From: Vesta saturnalis
Taxonomy: Eukaryota; Arthropoda; Insecta; Coleoptera; Lampyridae
DNA length: 64,000 bases
Reading direction: 5' to 3'
Assembly: GCA_036346205.1 (NCBI GenBank)
Contig: JARFJB010001944.1
Span: 864,001-928,000 of the forward strand
Shown here: piece by piece, positions 55,057 through 64,000 of the stretch
How the letters are laid out: each line of letters opens with the position of its first letter
Position numbering within the stretch: position 1 is the first letter of the stretch
Made by a program: the position numbers and the translations under genes
The notes under the pieces: model-generated
Seen by the model: only the letters and a program-made list of their open reading frames with translations
Databases searched by the model: none
Told to the model about the DNA's origin: nothing

Positions 55057-58000
55057 AAACACACAAACACACAAACACACAAACACACAAACACACAAAC
55101 ACACAAACACACAATCACACAAACACACAAACACACAACACACAAACAATCAAACACACAAGCACACAAACACACAAACACACAAACAAACAAACACAAA
55201 CACACAAACACACAAACCCACAAACACACAAACACAGCAACACACAAACACACAACACACACAAACACACAAACACACAAACACACAAACACAAACACAC
55301 AAACACACACGAACACACAAACACACGAATACATAAATACACAAGCACACATACACACATACAAACAAACACAAACACATAAAAACATACAAACACATAA
55401 ACACATAAACACATAAACACACACACACACAAACCCACAAACACCACACACAACAAACCACTCCCCAAACCCACAAAACAAACCATGCGCAAAACATAAA
55501 CACTGCCACGGCAAAGACACCCAACCACAGCACTACCCACACAGAACAAGCAAAAACAAAACCGGCACCACACAGACACAAGACACAAGAACACAGACAC
55601 CAGACACAAGCACACGAACCAAACCCACAGACACAAGACACACAAACACACAGACACACACACAGACACACAACACAGACACAACACACACACACACACA
55701 GACACAGACACACAAACACAAGAAACACAAAACACACAACCCACACAACACAAAACACAAACACAAACCCACAAAACAAACACAAACACAAAACAAAACC
55801 AAAACACCCCACAACAACCATAACCCACAACACAAACACACAACACAAAACACACAAACACAAAACAAACACACAAAACACAAACACAAAACACACAAAC
55901 ACACAAATACCAAACACAAAACACAAAACACAAAACACACAAACACACAAAACACAAACACAAAACAACAAACAAAACACACAAACACACAAACACAAAC
56001 ACAAAACACACAACACAAAACACACAAACACACAAACACACAAAAAAACACACAACACAAAAACAAACACAAACAAAAACAAACAAACACACAAACACAC
56101 AAACACACAAACACACAAACACACAAACACAAACACAAACACAAAAACACACAAACAACAAACACAAAAAACACAACAAACACAAAACAAAAACCAAACA
56201 CACAAACACACAAAACACACAAACACACAAACACACACACACAAAACACAAAACACACAAACACACAAACACACAAACACACAAACACACAAAACACAAA
56301 ACACACAAACACACAAAACACAAACACAACAAACAACAAACAAAACACACAAACAAAAACACACAAAACACAAAACAAAAACACACAAACACACAAACAC
56401 ACAAACACACAACACACCACACACAACCAACAAACACTCCCACCACACAAACACACAAACAACAAAACAAACCCATCCACACAAACAAACAAAACACACA
56501 AACAACAAACACAAACCACACAACACAAACACACAACACACAACACACAACACAAGAACACAAACACAAACACAACACCGACACACAAACTGGCCCAAAA
56601 CCCAAACCAGACACAGCACACAGGACCCACAAACAAACACACAAACACAAAAAAACCCACAACACACAAACACACAAAACCAAAACACACAACACACAAA
56701 ACACAAACACAAAACACAAACACAAAACACACAAACACACAAACACACAAACACACAAACACAAATACACAAACACAAAACAAAAACACACAAAACACAA
56801 CACACAAACACACAAACACAAAACACACAAACACACAAACACACAAAACACACAACACACACACACACACACACACAAACACACAAACACAAAACACAAA
56901 ACACACAAACACAAACACACAAACACAAACACACAACAAACACACAAACAAACACACAAACACAAACACAAAACACAAACACACAAACATAACAACAACA
57001 CACAAACACACAACCAAAACAAACACACAAACACAAAACACACACACACACACACAAACACAAAAACACACAAACACACAAACACACAAACACAAACACA
57101 AACACACCCACAAAACACACAAACACACAAAACACACAAACAAACTTCAACAAACAACACACAAACACAAACACACAAACAACAAACACACAAACAACAA
57201 ACACACAAACACACAAACAAACACACAAACACACCACACACACACACACAAACACACAAACACACAAACACAATACACAAACAAACAAAAACCAAACAAT
57301 AAAACACAAAACACAAACACACAAACACACAAACACACAAAAACACACAAACACAAAAACACACAAACACAAACACACAACCCACCACACAACCGGGCGC
57401 ACCAAAAGCATGTACAATGCACGTACACACCCAACCCACAAAAAATGCATCCACACAGACACAAAACATAAGACCACGGACACAAAAGACACCCAAAGCA
57501 CACGCCAAACCACAGACACACAGATACAAACACAACACACAGACACACAGACACACAAAACACACAACACACAAACACACAACACACAAACAAAGACACA
57601 CAAACACAACACACAACACACAAACACACAAACACACAAACACAAAACACACAAACACACAAACCACAAACACAAACACACAAACACACAAACACACACA
57701 AACACAAAACACAAACACAAAACACAAACACACAAAACACAAACACACAAAACACACAAAAAACACAAACACAACAAACACAAACACAAAAAACACAAAC
57801 ACACAAACACAAAACACACACAAACACAAACACACAAACACAAAAACAACAAACACACAAACACACAAACACACAAACACAAAACACAAAACACAAACAA
57901 CAACAAACACACACACACAAACACACAAACACACAAACAAACACAACACACAAACACAAAAACACACAAACACACAAAAACAAACACACAAACACAAACA

Positions 58001-60909
58001 CAAACACAAACACACAACACAAACAACAAACACAAAACACACAAACACAACACACAAAACAAAAACACACAACACACAAACACAAACCAAACACAAAACA
58101 CACAACACAAAACACACAAACACAAACACACAAACAAACACACAACCAAACACAAAACACACCAAAACACACAAACCACCACACACCCCAAACACACAAC
58201 CAAACACAAACCAAAACAAAACACACAAACACAAAACCACACACCAACACCCAAACACACAAACACACAACACACAAACAAACACAACACACAAAAAACA
58301 CACAACACACAACAAACACACAACACACAAACACACACAAACACAACACACACACACACACACAACACACAAAACACAAACACACACAACAAAACACAAA
58401 CACAAAAAACACAAACACACAAACACACAAAAACACACACACAAACACAAAACACAAAACACAAACACACAAACACACAAACACACAACACAACACACAA
58501 CACACAAACACAACACAAACACAAAAACACAAACACACAAACACACAAACACACAAAACACAAAACACAAACACACAACACACAAACAACACACACAAAC
58601 ACACAAACACACAAACACACACAAACACAAACACACAACACACAAACAAACACACAAAACACACAAACACACAAACACAACACAAACACACAACACAAAC
58701 CACAAACACAACACACAAAACAAAACACACAACAACACAAAACAAAAACACACACACAAACACACAAACACACAAACCAAAACCAACACACAACACACAA
58801 ACACAAAAACACACACAACACACAACACACAACACAACACAACACACAACACACAACACACAACACACAACACACAACACACAAACACACAACCACAAAC
58901 ACAAACACACAAACACAAAACACACAAACACAAACACACAAAACAAACACACAACACACAAACACACAAACACAAACACAAAACACCAAACACACAAACA
59001 CACAAACACACAAACACACAAACACACAAAAACACAAACACACACAAACACAAACACACACAACAACACACACAAACACACAAACACAAAACCAAAACAC
59101 CAAACACACACACAAAACCCACAAAAAAACACCAAACAAACAAACCAAACACAACACACCCACAACAAAAAAAAACCAACACACAACCACAAAAACACAA
59201 ACACAACACAAACAACACACAACACACAACACACAACACACAAACACACAACACACAACACACAAACAACACACAACACACAAACACAAACACAAACAAA
59301 CACAAACACACAAACACAAACACACAAACACACAAACACAAAACACAAAACACAAAACACAAACACACAAACACACAAACACAAAACACACAAACACACA
59401 AAACACAAACACACAAACACACAAACACAAAACACAAAACACAAACACACAAACACAAAAAACACACAAACACACAAACACACAAACACACAAACACACA
59501 AACACAAACCCAAAAACAAACACACAAACACAAACAAAACACACACAAAAAACAAAACACCATAACACACAAACAAACACAAACACACAACAACAAAAAC
59601 ACAACACACAAACACAAACACACAAACAAACACAAACCACAAACACACAAACACACAAACAAACAAAAAACAAACACACAAACACACAAACACACAACAC
59701 AAACCACACACACAAACACCAAACCCAACCAAAAACAAACACACAAAACACAAACACAAAACAAAACACAAAACACACAAACACACAACACCACAAACCA
59801 CAAAACCAAACACACAAACAACAAACCACAAAACACAACACACAAACACACAAAACACAACACACAACACACAAACAAACACAAAACACAAACAAAACAC
59901 AAACACAAAACCAAACACACAAACACAAACACAAAACAACAAACACAAAACACACAAACACACAAAACACAACACACAAACACACACAAACACACAAACA
60001 CACAAACACACAAACCACAAAACAACAACACACAACACAAAACAAACACACAAAACAACACAACACAAAACACAAAACCAAACACAAACACACAAACACA
60101 AACAAACACACAAACACAACACAAACACACAAACACACAAAAACACACAAACACAACACACAAACACACAAAACACACAAACAAAACACAAACACACAAA
60201 CACACAAAACACACACACAAACACACAAACACACAACAAACACAAACAACAAACAACACAAACACACAAACACACAAACACAAACAAAAACACACAAACA
60301 CAAACACAAACAAACACACAAACACACAAACACACAAACACACAAACACACAAACACAAACACACAACACCAAACACAAAACACAAACACAAAACACAAA
60401 CCACACACAAAACCACAAACAAACCAAACCACACAACACAACAAAACACAAACACACACACACAAACAAAACACACACACAAAACACAAACACACAACAC
60501 CAAACACAAACACACAACACACAACACAAACAAAACACACAACACACAAACACACAACACACAACACACACACAAACACACAAACACACAAGACACAAAC
60601 ACACAACAAACACACAAACACACAAACACACAAACATACAAACACACAAACACACAAACACACAAACACACAAACACACAAACACACAAACACACAAACA
60701 CACAAACACACAAAAACACAAACACACAACACACACACAAACACAAACACAAAAACCCAAAAACACAAACAACAAACACACAAACACACAACACACAAAA
60801 CACAAACACACAAAAACAAACACAAAACACACAAACACACAAACACACAAACAACAAACACACAAACACACAAACACACAAACACAACACACAACACACA
60901 ACAACACAC

Positions 60910-60966
<57 letters not shown>

Positions 60967-61062
60967 AAACAACAAACACAAACACACAAAACACAAACAC
61001 AAAAACACAAATACAAACACATACACACAAACAAACAAACACAAACACATAAAAACACAAAC
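54991..61062. repeat. 6-kb (ACAAACAC)n-type array, nearly A and C only
   Basis: Starts as pure (CA)n (54994-55048), becomes (ACAAACAC)n, and then irregular mixtures of CACA, ACAAAC and AAAC to 61020. Long spans contain no G or T at all. G- and T-bearing islands interrupt it at about 55430-55690, 56570-56640 and 57380-57550. A pure (CA)n of about 50 bp is at 60909-60958. With no T or G on one strand and no A on the other, no stop codon can occur, so all six frames stay open for kilobases, up to 2065 codons. No protein is claimed. Confidence 0.97.
57404..57466. repeat. Island motif, copy 1
   Basis: AAAAGCATGTACAATGCACG through ACCCACA and CATCCACACAGACACA. It aligns at roughly three quarters identity with 61089-61150 and is a rare non-A/C segment of the array. 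Confidence 0.65.
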
Positions 61063-61450
61063 ACACACACACACCGCATACAACATTAAAAACCATGTAC
61101 ACATGCACACACCTCAGACCCACATAAACAACATCCACACAGACACACAAATATACACACAGACACACACACACAGACACACAGACACCGACACACAACA
61201 CACAGACACACAGACACAAGACACACAACACAAGACACCGACACACAGACACACAACAAAGACACACAGACACGCAAAGACACACAAGGCACACAGGCAC
61301 ACACCCACTCACTCACTCACTCACTCACCTCACTTTCACACTCCACCCCTCACCTCACAAAACCAAACAAAACACAAACACAAACAAAAGACAAACAACA
61401 CACACCACACGCACGTTTGCACATGGGCGTCATACCACACTTTGTCTAAC
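61063..61450. repeat. Array right flank with island motif copy 2
   Basis: 61089-61150 (AAAACCATGTACACATGCAC through ACCCACA and CATCCACACAGACACA) repeats the island at 57404. After it come (CACAGACA)n-type sequence to about 61300, (ACTC)n at 61308-61327, and A/C-rich sequence to about 61410. Non-repetitive DNA follows. Confidence 0.75.
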
Positions 61451-64000
61451 GTCGTAAGCAATTTTTAGCATAACATACAAAGTTGACCTATCCAACCCAA
61501 AAAATTGGAAAGTTAAAGCTTCATTGAACATGTTTTTCAGCGCAACATATACTTTATTAATTCATGAGATACATGGTTACTGACGATTGACAACACATAA
61601 GGGAGTTGTAATTATTCAACTATTAAAAGCGAGAACACAAATGAGGGAATATTAATGTCGTGTGTTAAATATTCCAAAACGTTATAAGGTGCAGACGAAA
61701 ATTTGAACTTAATGCACTGGATGGAAATTACCTAACCACCATTAACCTTTCATATATCTGATGAAGAAATGAAAAACGAAACAGTAAAGCCTTTCCTAGA
61801 TTTCCTTATCGTACTCAAGTAGTAGAAAGGTGTGTTGAATTAGTTACCGAGGCTATAGTTTCTGCCAGAAATCACGAGTCGGTTTTAATGGCGCTAGACT
61901 TAATTTTAGAAATATAATGCCACATTTTGAAAAGATGTGAATATAAAACCACCTTGCAATAGTTACTGATTGTGTTTCGTTATAAAAATAAAATTAGAAA
62001 AAAATAATTAATTTTTTTAACCTATGTTTCTCATTTTTATATCAAGAAATTGCTTCAGATGTTTAAAATTTTCAAGTTGTAGTAACTGTACTAATACAAA
62101 TCTTTTCAACGCTAGTACGTATTGAATACACAAAAAAAACATTTTATTCGTAATTTTCGTTCTACGATATTATGCATGTTTTACACAGTACTGTTATGAG
62201 AACCTAAGGGCCAATAAATGTTGGTATTGCTATCAATCTACTTTCTTTTTTCAAAAGTTAAAAGGGCTAACTCATTTTAATCATTGGAATCAACACAACA
62301 AAGTTTAACACTATGTATGCAGGTACGTATATTACAACGTGGCAGTTTCTCTTAGCTGTCTGCTGATGATTACTTCGGTTTAAGCAGAAAACCGCATAAT
62401 ATTAAATTCGTGATTAACTTTAACTGCATTATTCAATAACAAAAGCTAACTAGCCTTAATTTTTTTAAACCAAACTCTATAAACAATATGTATTTACTTT
62501 CGTTAAGTACTTTTCATTATTAGATTTTCCGCCTCATATACCACATCTACTTGTGTTACAAATTTGATCGTTTTTCCAGAACTGAGCATGAATGACCTAA
62601 CGTTTTTTTTTTTTGTAAAAAGCTGTTAAAAAACTGGTCTGTTGGAAATTCGAATACCTCTATAAATACTACTAACACAACTATTTGTTAAAAATAAGGT
62701 GTTGGGTAATGTATGTATAAAATATACTGTACAATGAAAGCATGAGTTGCATTATTAATCGAGTATAAGTGGTAGGTACTTTTTGATAAAAGGGCAAGGA
62801 ACACTTTATTTTCATAATACAGGAGAAAATTAGATTGTGATGTAACATAGGTTGCTTCCTGCGCAAAATATTTCTTATTTGGGACATGATATCTAAATGA
62901 TTGTTTATATAAAAAAAAAACATAAACAGGGTTTAATGATGGCTAGAATTTGATGGAATTATTGCGATATATTAGTTGCAAGTGACAGGAAAGTTTGTAG
63001 ATGGGGTGTAAATTTTTATACGAGACATTTGCTTGTGAGGAAATACGATTAGTTCTTTGTCCTCTCCTAGTTGATTATAAAACATAATAACCGTATTTTA
63101 AGAAGCACTGTTATCATGTTTGCAAGTTTTTTATGGAGATACGAGTTGCTCAAACAGAATTAATATACATTTCCCGCATGGGAATCTATCCAGGCGATTT
63201 AGGTTTGGCTGGAGAATATAATTCGAAAGCGTAGCAATTCAGTTAAGAGTGTTGTCTTGAGTACAATCAGGCAGCCGCGTGGGGTAGCAAAGAGTTAATA
63301 TTGATCCGTTTTTTTATTTGAGTCACCCCCACGTTTTTTTTCACCCTCGCTTTTTTTCATCCCCGGATGAGTGTTTCTATAGCAACTGTACAGCAGGTGC
63401 CAGCGAACACGCAACACAGACATCACGTCATTTTCAGTCATTTACGGGACTCCTTTGATTTTCAATTATTCAAATTAATATTTTTTCCGAAATTAAGTAT
63501 ATCGCCCAAAAACATTTCTTATATCACCCACTTCATGGAAAGTTTCCCAATAGCGTTTCCACATTTTTATAATTGACCATTTAATTAAGTTCCAATTGAA
63601 TCGAAAGATGTAATCATTCGTGCGTTTTATAATGTGTAATCCATTCGATCCAACCGTGCTTAACAACACAATTCCTTTAATAGGGTGTATATGAACTTCG
63701 AAGTTCCATTTCCACGTTTTTACTGCTCAGATTTCAACCTTGAAATATGATCTAGGATAACTTTACCTTAGGTTGAATACGTAGAGAAACCATTCAAAAA
63801 GTTTAATGTAGATCACAACGTATCGCAATAATCCTTTCAATTTCTTTAAGACTATTTACGTTTATATTCACCAATATTGTTAAAAAAAGGCATAAATGTT
63901 CTCAATCGGTAAACTACTGTTACGCTCAAAAGGACCGTATTTTATTACTGTTAACATACTGTTTATCTACTAGCTTATTAATAGTATCTGTATTTGCAGT
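61451..64000. other. AT-rich, no gene recognised
   Basis: Mostly unique-looking AT-rich DNA. A less AT-rich patch with tcacccccacg, caccctcgc and catccccgg spaced by T runs lies at 63322-63368. The ORF at 63367-63576 (plus) matches nothing I know. Confidence 0.35.

Noticed and set aside
54994..61300. Possible telomeric or subtelomeric repeat
   Set aside because: The unit is ACAAACAC-like; no TTAGG or related arthropod telomere repeat was seen.
55115..61312. Giant minus-strand ORF of 2065 codons and its overlapping companions in other frames and on the plus strand (up to 1352 codons)
   Set aside because: They lie on an A/C-only array where stop codons cannot form; translations are Cys/Val/Phe/Leu or Thr/His/Asn/Gln/Lys low complexity in every frame at once.

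Overview
The window is AT-rich eukaryotic DNA, almost certainly from an arthropod and most likely an insect. This is inferred from the transposon mix: piggyBac, long-TIR Tc1/mariner, MULE, hAT-like and Penelope-type elements, APE- and RLE-type LINEs, and a Ty3/gypsy element whose primer site matches an insect-type tRNA-Lys 3' end. I recognise no host gene. The best host candidate is one terminal-exon-like ORF of about 125 codons on the minus strand (20143-20535), of unknown function. No tRNA, rRNA or CRISPR array was seen.

Layout. 1-1200: minus-strand LINE endonuclease remnant cut by the window edge. 1625-5200: two dispersed repeats (called Rep-A and Rep-B here) leading into a (TGCATG)n hexamer array that decays rightward and contains a LINE RT scrap. 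5220-6260: GC-richer, promoter-like tandem repeats. 6300-11050: AT-rich, with a tandem repeat, a foldback element and a Tc1/mariner remnant. 11145-14063: a nearly complete piggyBac element whose transposase has one in-frame TGA; it sits at a TTAA inside an older Tc1/mariner transposase remnant (11056-11140 and 14068-15537). 18600-19320: MULE transposase remnant. 20588-24085: mosaic of Rep-A copies, one interrupted by a Penelope-like element. 23430-33000: a minus-strand LINE split by a Rep-A copy and by an 8.2-kb Ty3/gypsy element (24559-32760, TSD CAAT). 34630-39799: two copies of a long-TIR mariner family, an R2/R4-like LINE 3' end with a tandemly duplicated tail, a 0.9-kb CA array, and a 345-bp mariner MITE with a reconstructable empty site. 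40930-43162: another mariner remnant and a long foldback. 46851-50482: a 3.6-kb LINE with a 13-bp target-site duplication. 52199-52602: hAT-like MITE. 54440-61450: a Rep-A half-copy running into a 6-kb (ACAAACAC)n-type array made almost only of A and C.

Nothing here works as a host operon or pathway. The organising themes are nesting of transposons, which gives relative ages, and microsatellite expansion from CA/GT tracts carried inside dispersed repeats. The strongest candidates for something unusual are the repeat-seeded arrays: the 6-kb A/C-only array with all six frames open, and the (TGCATG)n array, whose plus-strand transcript would be a dense run of the RBFOX-type UGCAUG motif. The subterminal palindromic repeats of the piggyBac element also stand out.
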